DNA of 64,000 bases, from assembly GCA_963777625.1 (NCBI GenBank), contig CAVZRO010000035.1, forward strand, positions 124,001 through 188,000. Reading direction: 5' to 3'. Numbering within the stretch: position 1 is the stretch's first letter; each line of letters starts with the position of its first letter. The notes under the pieces are model-generated. The model was not told where the DNA came from. It made no database searches and was given only the letters and a program-made list of their open reading frames with translations. This document shows positions 26,122 to 35,301 of the stretch, piece by piece. The position numbers were made by a program, and so were the translations under genes. Source of the stretch: DATDIC01 sp963777625. GTDB taxonomy: Bacteria; Pseudomonadota; Alphaproteobacteria; Acetobacterales; Acetobacteraceae.

Positions 26122-27082
26122 GTGACAGGACGGCATATTGCTGGTCTATGCGGAGCGGCCGTGATGACGTTGCTGGCCGGCTGCGCGCCGAGTGTCCTGA
26201 CTGTCGGCCCGACGCGCGATTACAAATTGCCAAGCCAGGCGATCGCCAGCGCATCTTCTGGGGATACGGTGCTGATCGATCCTGGTACCTATCACGATTG
26301 CGCGGTGGTGCGGTCGAGCGACGTCACCATCGCCGGATCTGGACCCGGCGTGGTGTTGTCGGGGAAAACCTGCGGCGGCAAGGCAATCCTGGTTACCCGG
26401 GGCGACGACATCACCATCCGCAACCTGACGCTGCAGCACGCACAGGTGCCCGACCGCAACGGCGCCGGCATCCGCGCGGAGGGGGTCGATCTGACGGTGG
26501 ACGGGGTCCGATTCCTCGACAACGAGGAGGGGATTCTGGCCGGCAACAAGCGCGGCAGCGTGATCCGCGTGCTGAACAGTGATTTCGAGGGCAACGGCAC
26601 CTGCTCCGGCAGCGGCTGCGCGCACGGCGTCTATGTGGCGCATATCGAGTTGCTCGACGTCGAAAACAGCCGCTTCTTCCGTCAGATGGTGGGGCACCAC
26701 ATCAAGTCGCGCGCACTGAAGACCATCGTGAAGGGCAACACGATCGAAGACGGCCCCGACGGCACCGCCAGCTACGAGGTCGACGCCCCCAACGGCGGCA
26801 ACGTGGATATCGAGAACAACACCATGGAAAAAGGACCCAAGGCGCAGAACTGGGCTACCGTGATCGCGATCGGGGAGGAGCGCGGCAAGCTGCCCACTGA
26901 TTCGCTGATCATCCGAAACAACAAGCTCACCAACGACAACGAGCACCAGACCATCTTCGTCCGCAACCTGAGTGACGGTCAGGCGCGGCTCAGCGGCAAC
27001 GTTCTGACGGGAAAGATCGTGACCGCTGCAGGGCCCCGGGACGGTGCAGCCGGCCACCGCCGCCGCTACGCCAGGATCGTAA
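26122..27082 (+). CDS. Right-handed parallel beta-helix lipoprotein, frame interrupted by +1 near the 3' end
   Basis: The GTG start at 26122 gives a lipoprotein signal with lipobox LLAGCAPS at about residue 22. The body is a parallel beta-helix (IASASSGDTVLIDPGTYHDC, VTIAGSGPGVVLSG, ITIRNLTLQHAQV, TIVKGNTIEDGPDGTASYEV), the fold of pectate lyases and other polysaccharide-active proteins; catalytic residues are not evident. After LTGKIVT an extra G at about 27025 shifts the frame; removing it gives LQGPGTVQPATAAATPGS and a TAA at 27080-27082, a natural end. Otherwise the frame runs 330 bases antisense into the next gene. It is divergent from the glycan trio and may act on its product. Confidence 0.8.
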
Positions 27083-28887
27083 CAGTCCCGGTCTGGCACC
27101 GCGCCACCTCATCCCAGTCCGGCGTCACGCCCAACCCTGGACCGTCGGGTGCCCGCACCCGGCCGTCGCGCACCGGAATACGCGGCGTGATCAGCTCTTG
27201 CTCCATGTTTTCCAGCCCGAAATCAATCGGCCGGCAAATCGGCGCCAGTGCCGCAGCGAGATGCAGGTTCATCGCGGTGCCGATGCCCAGCTCGAACGCG
27301 CTGTGGATGGTCAGATCAAGGCCGAGCAGCGGCGCCACGCCGGCCAGATCGACGATGGCCTGCGCGCCGCCCCACATCACGACATCCGCCAGCAGTACGT
27401 CGACGCCGGGCTGACGGATCGCATGCGCCAGATGGTCGAAGCTGATGACGCACATGTTGGTGGCCAGCGGCGTCGAGACATGCGCCCGGACCTGCGCCAT
27501 GCCGGCAATGCCGCGCGTCGGGTCCTCGTAAAATTCCAGGCCCAGCTCCTCCAGGCGCTGGGTCAGCGCGGCGGCTGTCGGCGGGCGGATAGTTCGCATT
27601 CGGGTCCCAGCGCAGGCTCACCGCCGGCCCGAGCGCGGCCCGCAGGTCGCGCAGCAGCGCCACGTCCCAGTCCGGGTCGGTGCCCGTGCTCTTGATCTTG
27701 AAGGCAGTGAAGCCATGAAGCTGACGTTGGTGCAGCGTGTGTTCAACCACCGCCCGCCGTTGTCCCGGATCGGCGAACAGCCGCGGCAGGTCGCGCCGAT
27801 CGATCGGCTGTTCCAATAGCAATGCCGGGATGTGGCAGACCGCCACGTGGCTGTCGGCCCCGGCATTGCCGAGCAGACGACGCAACGGCTGCCGCAGATA
27901 ACGGCCGCGCCAGTCGAGCAGCGCCATCTCCAGCCCTGCCCACGCGGACCAGTCGCGCAGCCCGTTGCGGCTGGCAACGACCGGCCCGACGCAGCTCCGG
28001 CGCAGCGGCAGATGATCGAGCGGACAGTGCCCGACCAGCTTGCGTGCCATCTCCGCGCAGGTGGACCAGACATCCGTTGTGCCGTTGGTCTCGCCGAAAC
28101 CGCGCTGACCGTCATCGGTTTCGATTTCGACGATCGTGCGTTCCGTGCTGCGGCGCATATACATGGCGCTGACGTAGAGCTGGCGCATCTGTACCGAGAC
28201 ACGGCGCAGCGTGATGCCGACGATGCGCGGCAGGTCTCGTCCGGTTCCGCTCACCGCGATGCCGCCGCCGGTCGCGACCAGCCTCGCCGCGCTTTCGGCC
28301 GACAGCAGCAGCGGGCGCGTGCAGGCGTCCAGCGTACTCGCCAGATCGGCGGCTGCTTCCGGCCGGTCGCTGGTACGCGCGTCCAGGCCGACCTCCATGC
28401 CGCACAGCTCGGCCAGCACCGCCAGTGCGCGTACCGTTTCGGGCCCATCGGTTGCGGACGGATCAATCAGCAGGATTTGCACAGCTCCTGCACGCATGGC
28501 AGCCACCAGGGCGGTCTGCTCGTACCGATCAGCGGTCAGCGCCAGCGGCACGCGCGCGCGGGCAAATGCAGCACAGCTTGCCGCGAGATCGGCGCAAGGA
28601 TCGGCGATGGATCGCAACCCCAGCCGCGGGGCGGCCCGCAGCAGAGGCCCCAGTTCCTCCGCCGTGAACTGACCGGAGAGATGCAGGGCAATCCCCAGCG
28701 TGTGAAGCCGCTCCAGCTTCCGCACGATCGCCGGAACGCTGCGTTCGGCGCTGAAGACGGCGGTCGGAGCGGGGCGCACGGACAATGCCTCGTCGAGCGG
28801 CTGCGGAACGGTCACCGTCACCCGCTCGCGCAGCGCACCCCCGAGCCGGAGATGCAGCGGCAGATCGGCGGAATTCGTGCTGCTCAT
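27066..28887 (-). CDS. Enolase-superfamily protein (glucarate dehydratase-like) with an extra N-terminal half-barrel; frame interrupted by +1
   Basis: About 606 aa if one C in the GGG at 27583-27585 (minus-strand CCC) is removed. Residues from about 225 on form a full mandelate racemase/glucarate dehydratase-type enzyme: the KxK base FKIKS, metal ligands in RWDPNANY, FYEDPTRG and LADVVMWGG, and IHSAFELGIG near the end. Residues about 1-220 look like a second, incomplete enolase C-terminal barrel (RSIADPCADL, RVPLALTADRYEQT, VQILLIDPSATDGPETVRAL) without the KxK lysines. Such a tandem is unusual. It is divergent from pcaHG with a 101-base spacer, suggesting a shared catabolic theme (sugar-acid or aromatic-acid breakdown). 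Confidence 0.78.
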
Positions 28888-28988
28888 CGTGATCCTGTCC
28901 CGCTGTTCGCGTGGAGCCGGCAGTTGAGGCGAGCGGCCGCGCGGCGTAGCGTCGGCTCCGGCGGCGGCAACTCTGGGAGGACTTGCCC

Positions 28989-29669
28989 ATGGCCGACAAG
29001 ACCTATGAGCCGTACGACGATCGCGTCCAGTCGCGCCAACGCGTGCCGGGGTATGCCCGGACATTCACCCGCACGCCCGACACGTTCTTTCGCCGCCCGC
29101 TCACCTTGACCGAACTGACCGGGCCGGCCGGTCTCGATCGCCGTATTCCGGCCAGCAGGGCGGATTTGACGCGGCTGCGTCCGCACGGCGACCGGGCGCA
29201 GGGGCCGCACATCGTGGTGCGTGGCAGGGTGGTGGACCAGAATGGAAAGCCTGTCGCCGGTACGCTGATCGAGGTGTGGCACGCCAACGCCTCGGGCAAA
29301 TATATCCACGAGGATGATGCCTTCAACGCACCGCTCGACCCGAATTTTGCCGGCAGCGGACGGCTGCTGACGGACCAGGACGGGGAATTTCTGCTCAGCA
29401 CGATCAAGCCCGGTCCGTATCGTGCTTCCCCTGGTTCATGGCGCGCGCCACACATCCATTTTTCCATCCTCGGGCCGAGCTGGATGGATCGCATGATCAC
29501 GCAAATGCATTTCCCCAACGACCCGCTCAACGAATTCGACATGATCCTGAACGCGGCGGAAGACGCCGAGGCGCGATCCGGCCTGATCGCGCAGGCGCTG
29601 CCGCCGGACCAGGAGACAGGGGACGCGCTGACGTTCGCTCATACGATCGTCCTGCGCGGGCACGGATGA
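28989..29669 (+). CDS. pcaH: Protocatechuate 3,4-dioxygenase beta subunit
   Basis: Iron(III) intradiol dioxygenase subunit that opens protocatechuate to beta-carboxymuconate. At 226 aa from ATG 28989. All four iron ligands can be placed: Tyr in ANASGKYIHED, Tyr in IKPGPYRASPGSW, and the two His in RAPHIHFSI. The N-terminus (FTRTPDTFFRRPLTLTELTG) is the PcaH-type leader. The alpha subunit follows 4 bases later. No pcaB, C or D genes are nearby, so the downstream pathway must lie elsewhere. Confidence 0.93.
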   Translation: MADKTYEPYDDRVQSRQRVPGYARTFTRTPDTFFRRPLTLTELTGPAGLDRRIPASRADLTRLRPHGDRAQGPHIVVRGRVVDQNGKPVAGTLIEVWHANASGKYIHEDDAFNAPLDPNFAGSGRLLTDQDGEFLLSTIKPGPYRASPGSWRAPHIHFSILGPSWMDRMITQMHFPNDPLNEFDMILNAAEDAEARSGLIAQALPPDQETGDALTFAHTIVLRGHG

Positions 29670-29673
29670 CGCG

Positions 29674-30261
29674 ATGACGAAACAGCTCGATCCGACCGTT
29701 CTGCTGACCATCGGGCCGTTCTTTCCGCGTGCGCTGGCGGAGGCGACGAATTGCGACCTGACGCGCGCGGGGCCGGTGCGCGGCACGCCGATCGTGCTGG
29801 CGGGACGCGTGACGGAGGCCGACGAGCAGCCGGTTCGCAACGCGGTGGTGGAGATCTGGCAGCCGGACGCAGACGGGCTGTTCGCGCATCCGGCGGATCC
29901 ACGATCGAGCGACGCTGATCCGAACTTCGTTGGATGGGGGCGGAGCGCCACGGATGCGGATGGTTGGTATCGGTTTCGCACGGTTCTGCCGGGGCGGCGC
30001 AACGACAATGCCGCCGGCACGCGGCTGCCGCACATCAACATGATGTTGCTGGCGTCCGGTATAATGCGGCGGCTGACCACGACGCTGTTTTTCGCGGATG
30101 CCCCGGATGCGGCCGATCCGGTGCTGGCATCGGTGCCGAAGGGGCGCCGCGCGCGGTTGCTGGCCGTGCGGGCGCCGGAACTCGATGGCGGGGACGCGAC
30201 GGGCTATCGGTTCGACGTGGTCCTGCAAGGTCCGAACGAGACGCCGTTCTTTCTCGATTAG
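29674..30261 (+). CDS. pcaG: Protocatechuate 3,4-dioxygenase alpha subunit
   Basis: A 195-aa partner of PcaH with the start TVLLTIGPFFPRALAEATNC and the shared fold segment AVVEIWQPDADGLFAHPADP. As expected for alpha subunits it lacks the full iron-ligand set (LPHINMMLLASG replaces HIHF). The last residues, GPNETPFFLD, are a typical PcaG end. It is separated from pcaH by 4 bases. Confidence 0.93.
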   Translation: MTKQLDPTVLLTIGPFFPRALAEATNCDLTRAGPVRGTPIVLAGRVTEADEQPVRNAVVEIWQPDADGLFAHPADPRSSDADPNFVGWGRSATDADGWYRFRTVLPGRRNDNAAGTRLPHINMMLLASGIMRRLTTTLFFADAPDAADPVLASVPKGRRARLLAVRAPELDGGDATGYRFDVVLQGPNETPFFLD

Positions 30262-30274
30262 GGAACCGGGACGC

Positions 30275-30781
30275 TCACAGCCCGACCTCCTCGGGGGTTG
30301 AATCGCCTGCCAGTGACGCAAAACAATTCCACCACACGGCGCCGACCCGAAGCATCCACACAATCTGCGGTCCGGCCTTATCGTCGGTCCACGGCAGCGG
30401 CGCCGCCAGGATAGTGGCGATATCGATCATCCCCGGGTGGTGGCAGACGCCCCATTCCATCGCCGCGCCCGCACCGATTTCGGCCTGGAGCCGCGGCTCG
30501 ATCTCCGCTCGGGCGCGATCGGCCAAGGTGAAGAAAGCCTCGCCGGCAAGGCCGGTGCAGCGGAGGAACACGCCCACCTGCGGAAACGGGAGCCTCGCCC
30601 GATACAAGGTGATCCACGCCGCGTCGCGAATGATCGCGAACCGGCGGTTGCGATAACCCCCCGCGCTGTGCGCTGGCAGACCGTGCTTGTTGGTGCGCCG
30701 CGCCAGAAGATCTCGCCAGAAGGCGCGGTCCTGCGCCAGGTCCTGGCTGGAAATCCCCGTCCGGATGCTTTTGTACTTCAT
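30275..30781 (-). CDS. Hypothetical protein (possibly DUF4268-like)
   Basis: A 168-aa soluble protein, start ATG 30781 (MKYKSIRTGISSQDLAQDRA). It contains DRAFWRDLLARRTNKHGLPA and GVFLRCTGLAGEAFFTLADR, which recall the DUF4268 domain of small proteins sometimes linked to restriction or defence genes; the match is by eye and weak. Convergent with pcaG (13 bases apart). No function assigned. Confidence 0.6.
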   Translation of the reverse strand: MKYKSIRTGISSQDLAQDRAFWRDLLARRTNKHGLPAHSAGGYRNRRFAIIRDAAWITLYRARLPFPQVGVFLRCTGLAGEAFFTLADRARAEIEPRLQAEIGAGAAMEWGVCHHPGMIDIATILAAPLPWTDDKAGPQIVWMLRVGAVWWNCFASLAGDSTPEEVGL

Positions 30782-30925
30782 GTCCGGTCATCCGGCGTCC
30801 TGAACCCCGTCGGCTACCACGAAATGTGCCGGATCGCGTAATCTCGGATTCTCTGCTCCGGACGGTCAGCATCCAAAGGAAGTCTCGAAGTGGTATCCTC
30901 CGTAACGCCAGGGAGTGTCGCGCCC

Positions 30926-31348
30926 ATGTTCCGCTTGCTGATCCTTGTCACCCTCGCGCTCAGCGGCTGTGTAGCGCGGCCTCAGCCGGCGCCGATGGCC
31001 GCAGCCCCGGCCACGGGTCCGGTTGCTGACACCGTTACCGTCCATCTTTCAAACTTCGCATTCACCCCGGACAGCATCCGGCTGCAGACAGGCAGGCCGG
31101 TGACGCTGGTCCTGATCAATGACGCGGACGGAGGTCACGATTTCAGCGCACCGACGCTTTTCGCCGCGAGCACATTCCCGCCGGGAACGGCTCCGCCCAA
31201 GGACGGCACCCAGCAGGTGGACAAACACAGTCAGGTCGAACTGCGGTTCACCCCACAGAAGCCGGGACGCTACAACGTGACCTGCACGCATTTCATGCAT
31301 GAGTTGTTCGGGATGGTCGGCAACGTGGAGGTTGTACCGGCGAGCTGA
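30926..31348 (+). CDS. Cupredoxin-like lipoprotein
   Basis: A 140-aa protein with a lipoprotein signal (FRLLILVTLALSGC) and a cupredoxin domain. Type 1 copper ligands can be placed: His in DGGHDFSAP, and Cys, His and Met in VTCTHFMHELFGMVGNVEV (C-x-H with a following Met). A GTG 12 codons upstream (30890), which has AAGGAAG before it, is an alternative start. It is probably a periplasmic electron carrier or copper-binding protein anchored to the membrane. No redox partner gene is adjacent. Confidence 0.85.
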   Translation: MFRLLILVTLALSGCVARPQPAPMAAAPATGPVADTVTVHLSNFAFTPDSIRLQTGRPVTLVLINDADGGHDFSAPTLFAASTFPPGTAPPKDGTQQVDKHSQVELRFTPQKPGRYNVTCTHFMHELFGMVGNVEVVPAS

Positions 31349-31448
31349 CGCTTCGAGGCATGGGTCGCGATCAGGGTCCCAATCGGTCGCCAGCAGGTCG
31401 TCACCCGTCCATGCATGCCATGGGGTCGGGCTGTGATTACGTTTCCCC

Positions 31449-32183
31449 CTACCCCGCCCCTGCCCTACCGACCTCCGCCTGATGTGCATCCGCCATCGCC
31501 TGCAAACTCTCGAACCGAAAATCCGTCTTCACCGCCGCCGGAGGCGGCATCGTCGCCCCCCAACCGCCGATCTTGTGGCGACGATCGATCCACGCCGTCG
31601 CCAGCCTCGCCTGTTTCGCCGGTACATGATCATGGAACAGGCTCTGCGCGGTATGCAGTATCTGCCCGGGCGCGATACCACGTTCCGCGAGCCGCGCCAG
31701 CATGTAGCGGAAATTCGCCGGATCGGGCTTGTAGGAACCGACATCCTGCGCCGTGAACACCGCGTCGAACTCCACTCCCAGCCGCCGCATGCTCGCTGCA
31801 ATACCGGCCCGATCGACGTTCGACAGAATTACCAGCTCATAGTGCCGCTTCAAATAACCAAGCGCATCCGACGAATCGGGAAACGCCGGCCAATCCGGAA
31901 TAGACGCACCGAAACGCTCGTCCTCGCTGTCAACCGGCGTCACTTCCCACTCCCGCGCCAGCCGGCGATGCACCGTCGCCAGCAGCTTGGAATACACCAT
32001 GCTCGGCGTCTCGGTTTCCTGCGCAGACTCATGACGCGCGAACGTCTCCAATGCAGCATCACGTGACACGCCGGGCGCCGCGCGCGTCAGCAGCGGTTGC
32101 AGGGCGGCGTGGATGCCGCTCTCCCAGTCGATCAGAGTGCCGTAGCAGTCGAATGTCAGCACCTTGAAATCCGATAGTTTCAC
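31449..32183 (-). CDS. HAD-family haloacid dehalogenase-like hydrolase (type II)
   Basis: A 244-aa protein starting at GTG 32183. The HAD motifs are in order: nucleophile Asp in LTFDCYGTLIDWE, motif II LVILSNVDRAG, and motif III with VGSYKPDPANFRYML (Lys), then HTAQSLFHDHVPAKQ with the metal-site Asp. The cap insertion after residue 15 and SYKPDPANF fit type II L-2-haloacid dehalogenases. True substrates in this group vary, so the substrate is not assigned. Confidence 0.9.
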   Translation of the reverse strand: MKLSDFKVLTFDCYGTLIDWESGIHAALQPLLTRAAPGVSRDAALETFARHESAQETETPSMVYSKLLATVHRRLAREWEVTPVDSEDERFGASIPDWPAFPDSSDALGYLKRHYELVILSNVDRAGIAASMRRLGVEFDAVFTAQDVGSYKPDPANFRYMLARLAERGIAPGQILHTAQSLFHDHVPAKQARLATAWIDRRHKIGGWGATMPPPAAVKTDFRFESLQAMADAHQAEVGRAGAG

Positions 32184-32223
32184 GGTCCGCTCCTGTCGGG
32201 TGATCGCGCGCGGCGATCGAATA

Positions 32224-32751
32224 TCACTGCCGCTCGCGCGAGACCAGGAACACGATCAAATCCCACGCGTTGCGAATCCCGGCGATCAGCAGCACCAGCA
32301 AGGCCGTGCTCAGCAGCTCCACCGCCGCCTCGCGCCGCAACCCCGCCAGCACCGATGTCGCCATGACCATCAGGCAGCCGGCGGGGGGAACGAAGCCGTG
32401 CCAGAACCGGTCACTGGCATCGACATGGCGGAGCCATATTGTCCGACCGATCACGGCCAAATATGTCAGCCCGGCCACGCCCGAAACACCGGTCAGCACG
32501 CATAGTCGCCACCAGGTAATCGCCGGCGTAACGAGCAGCGCACACGCGATCAGCACGGACGACACATTCACCACCGTCGGCGTCACGAAGGCGCGCACGC
32601 TGTCGGCGCGGTCGGCGGTCAGGAACCCGGTGCCGATGGATGCCACCACGAACATGGCGCCCAGCAGCGTGCCGGAGGCAGCGCCCATCAGCAGGTAGAA
32701 ATCGTGCCACTCTCGTAGAACCTGCTGCAGGTCCATCGGCCGCTTCCGCAT
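32224..32751 (-). CDS. Small integral membrane protein of unknown function
   Basis: 175 aa with about five hydrophobic segments (LLMGAASGTLLGAMFVVASI, VNVSSVLIACALLVTPAI, VLTGVSGVAGLTYLAVIGRT, PAGCLMVMATSVLAGL, ELLSTALLVLLIAGI). I do not recognise the family. ATG 32751 or ATG 32736 (with GGAAG upstream) could be the start. It is divergent from the monooxygenase operon with a 72-base spacer. Confidence 0.75.
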   Translation of the reverse strand: MRKRPMDLQQVLREWHDFYLLMGAASGTLLGAMFVVASIGTGFLTADRADSVRAFVTPTVVNVSSVLIACALLVTPAITWWRLCVLTGVSGVAGLTYLAVIGRTIWLRHVDASDRFWHGFVPPAGCLMVMATSVLAGLRREAAVELLSTALLVLLIAGIRNAWDLIVFLVSRERQ

Positions 32752-32823
32752 TTTGAGCCCAACGGCAGGTTGTGTAGCCTGGGGACAGGGCGCACCAAAG
32801 CCCCCGCTTCAGGAGGGACCGTC

Positions 32824-33927
32824 ATGGAATTCGGCTACTTCGCAATGCCGTCGCACCCGCCGGAACGCAGCCTGAAGGACGGGCACGATTTCGACCTGAC
32901 CACGCTGCGGTGGCTCGATGAGCTCGGCTACAAGGAAGCCTGGATCGGCGAGCACCACACGGCGATCTGGGAGCCGCATCCCGCGCCCGACCTGCTGATC
33001 GCACAGGCCCTGCGGGAGACGAAGCGCCTGCGCATCGGTCCCGGCGGCTTCCTGCTGCCCTATCATCACCCGGCGGAGCTGGCGAACCGCGTGGCGATGC
33101 TCGACCACCTGTCCGGCGGGCGGCTGAATTTTGGCGTCGCCGCATCCGGCCTGCCGAGCGACTGGGAAATGTTCCAGGTCGATGGCACCTCAGGTGTCAA
33201 CCGCGAGATGACGCGCGAGGCGCTGGACATCATCCTGCGGCTATGGGGCGCCGAGGAACACTTCGACTACCAGGGCAAATTCTGGAAAGTGTCGAAACCC
33301 AAGCCGTCGATGGGGTTCCTGTATCCGCACATCCGGCCGTTGCAACGTCCGCACCCCCCGATCGGGGTGGCAGGCATGTCCAAGAACTCGGATACGCTGA
33401 AAATCGCCGGCGAGCGTGGTTTCCTGCCGCTCAGCCTCAATCTGAACGCCGGCTACGTCGCCAGCCACTGGGACGCGGTGCAGGAAGGCGCGCGGCGGAC
33501 AGGGCGCACGCCGCACCGCAGCGACTGGCGCCTGGTGCGGGAGGTGTTCGTGGCCGAAACCGATGCGGAAGCCTGGCGGCTTTCGGTGGGCGGCATGATG
33601 GGGCGGATGATGCGGGAATATTTCCTCCAGTTGCTGGGTAATTTTGGCTTCCTCGAATTCCTCAAGCACGACCCCGACGTCCCGGACAGCGACGTGACGC
33701 CGGAATACTGCGCCCGCCACAACTGGGTGATCGGTTCTCCGGCGACGGTCGCCGAGAAGCTGGAAGCGATTCACGACGAAGTCGGCGGTTTCGGCGGTCT
33801 GCTGGTGTTCGGCTTCGACTACGCCGAAAAGCCGGAGGCCTGGCGCACATCGCTCGGGTTGCTGGCCGAGGAAGTGCTGCCGCGGGTGCGCCATTTGACG
33901 CCGGCACGCGAGCAGGTGGCAGCATGA
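32824..33927 (+). CDS. Luciferase-like flavin monooxygenase (limonene 1,2-monooxygenase-type)
   Basis: FMN-dependent two-component monooxygenase of the bacterial luciferase superfamily. At 367 aa from ATG 32824, preceded by AGGAGGG. Signature segments are EFGYFAMPSHPPERSL, DELGYKEAWIGEHHT, IGPGGFLLPYHHPAELANRV and LDHLSGGRLNFGVAAS. The closest remembered relatives are annotated as limonene monooxygenase, but that substrate should not be assumed. The stop overlaps the aminotransferase start (ATGA), so the two proteins are made together. It needs reduced FMN from a reductase not encoded here. Confidence 0.87.
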   Translation: MEFGYFAMPSHPPERSLKDGHDFDLTTLRWLDELGYKEAWIGEHHTAIWEPHPAPDLLIAQALRETKRLRIGPGGFLLPYHHPAELANRVAMLDHLSGGRLNFGVAASGLPSDWEMFQVDGTSGVNREMTREALDIILRLWGAEEHFDYQGKFWKVSKPKPSMGFLYPHIRPLQRPHPPIGVAGMSKNSDTLKIAGERGFLPLSLNLNAGYVASHWDAVQEGARRTGRTPHRSDWRLVREVFVAETDAEAWRLSVGGMMGRMMREYFLQLLGNFGFLEFLKHDPDVPDSDVTPEYCARHNWVIGSPATVAEKLEAIHDEVGGFGGLLVFGFDYAEKPEAWRTSLGLLAEEVLPRVRHLTPAREQVAA

Positions 33928-35261
33928 GCCGCGTCCTGCACCGCTCCGGCGCGGTGCCGCCGATGGCGGTCGGCGGCGAGGGCATCCGCCTGCGGCTGGC
34001 TGACGGGCGGCAGATCATCGATGCATCGGGTGGCGCGGCGGTGGCCTGCCTGGGACACGGTAATCGCCGCATCGCGGAGGCGATCGGGCGACAGGCCGCA
34101 TCGATGGCCTATGCCCACACCGGCAGCTTCATCAGCCAGCCGGCGGAGCAGCTTGCCGACATGATCCTGGAAGGATCGCCAGGCGGCCTGACACACGCAT
34201 ATTTTTGTTCCTCCGGGTCGGAGGGAACCGAGGCGGCTCTGAAGATCGCGCGGCAGTATTTCGTGGAGATCGGCCAGCCGCAGCGGACACGCTTCATCGC
34301 CCGTCGCCAGGGCTATCACGGCAACACGCTGGGTGCCCTGGCGGCCGGCGGCAACATGATGCGGCGGCGACTGTACGAACCGCTGCTGAGCGAGGCGTTC
34401 AGTCATGTGTCGCCCTGCTTCGCCTATCGTTTCAAACGCGATGATGAAACCGAGGCGCAGTATGTGGGCCGGCTGGCCGATGAGCTGGAAGGTGAGTTCC
34501 AGCGCGTCGGCCCCGACCAGGTGGTCGCCTTCGTGGCCGAGACGGTGGTCGGCGCGACCACCGGATGCGCGACCGCCCTGCCCGGCTATTTCAAGCGCGT
34601 GCGGGAAATCTGTGATCGGCACGGTGCGCTGCTGATCCTGGACGAAGTGATGTGCGGAATGGGCCGCACCGGCACGACCCACGCGTGGGAGCAGGAGGGC
34701 GTGTCACCCGACGTGCAGGTGGTCGCGAAGGGACTTGGCGCGGGGTATCAGCCGATCGGCGGCATCCTGATCGGCGGCAAAATCGTGGACGCGATCAACG
34801 CCGGGTCGGGCGGGTTCATGCATGGCCACACCTATCAGGCGCATCCCGTGGCCTGCGCTGGTGCGCTGGAAGTGCAGCGGATCATCCGGGAAGAGAACCT
34901 GCTGGACAATATCCGTGCTACGGGGCAACGCCTGGAAACCGCGCTGATCGAACGCTTCGGCAATCACCGCCATGTCGGCGATATCCGTGGCCGGGGGCTG
35001 TTCTGGGCGATCGAGTTCGTCCGTGACCGAGCCAGCAAACAGGTGTTCGATCCGGCGTTGAAACTGAACGAGCGGGTCAAACAGGCGGCCATACGCAACG
35101 GTGTTGCGATTTATCCCATGGGCGGCACGATTGACGGGAAGCAAGGCGACCACGTGATCGTTGCACCGCCCTATATCGTCGCCCCGAACGAGATCGACGA
35201 AATCGTCGAGCGGCTCGGCGCGGCAGTAGATGAGGCGTTGCGTGACCTGAACGCGGCTTGA
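33924..35261 (+). CDS. PLP-dependent class III aminotransferase
   Basis: A 445-aa omega-type aminotransferase. The PLP-binding lysine is in QVVAKGLGAGYQPIGG; the preceding LLILDEVMCGMGRTGTTHAW carries the conserved Asp and Glu. CSSGSEGTEAALKIARQYF holds the phosphate-binding serine. Class III enzymes of this kind move amino groups on the end of chain substrates such as diamines, taurine or beta-alanine. Operon with the monooxygenase upstream (4-base overlap) and a TauD-type dioxygenase 40 bases downstream. Confidence 0.92.
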   Translation: MSRVLHRSGAVPPMAVGGEGIRLRLADGRQIIDASGGAAVACLGHGNRRIAEAIGRQAASMAYAHTGSFISQPAEQLADMILEGSPGGLTHAYFCSSGSEGTEAALKIARQYFVEIGQPQRTRFIARRQGYHGNTLGALAAGGNMMRRRLYEPLLSEAFSHVSPCFAYRFKRDDETEAQYVGRLADELEGEFQRVGPDQVVAFVAETVVGATTGCATALPGYFKRVREICDRHGALLILDEVMCGMGRTGTTHAWEQEGVSPDVQVVAKGLGAGYQPIGGILIGGKIVDAINAGSGGFMHGHTYQAHPVACAGALEVQRIIREENLLDNIRATGQRLETALIERFGNHRHVGDIRGRGLFWAIEFVRDRASKQVFDPALKLNERVKQAAIRNGVAIYPMGGTIDGKQGDHVIVAPPYIVAPNEIDEIVERLGAAVDEALRDLNAA

Positions 35262-35301
35262 GCCTGCGCAGGCAAGCAGCAGCCGGAGGAGGCAAGGCAA
35301 C

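Noticed and set aside
26122..27414. Extension of the beta-helix gene to the stop at 27414
   Set aside because: The last 110 codons are low-complexity and antisense to a conserved enolase-family enzyme; a +1 correction gives a natural stop at 27082.
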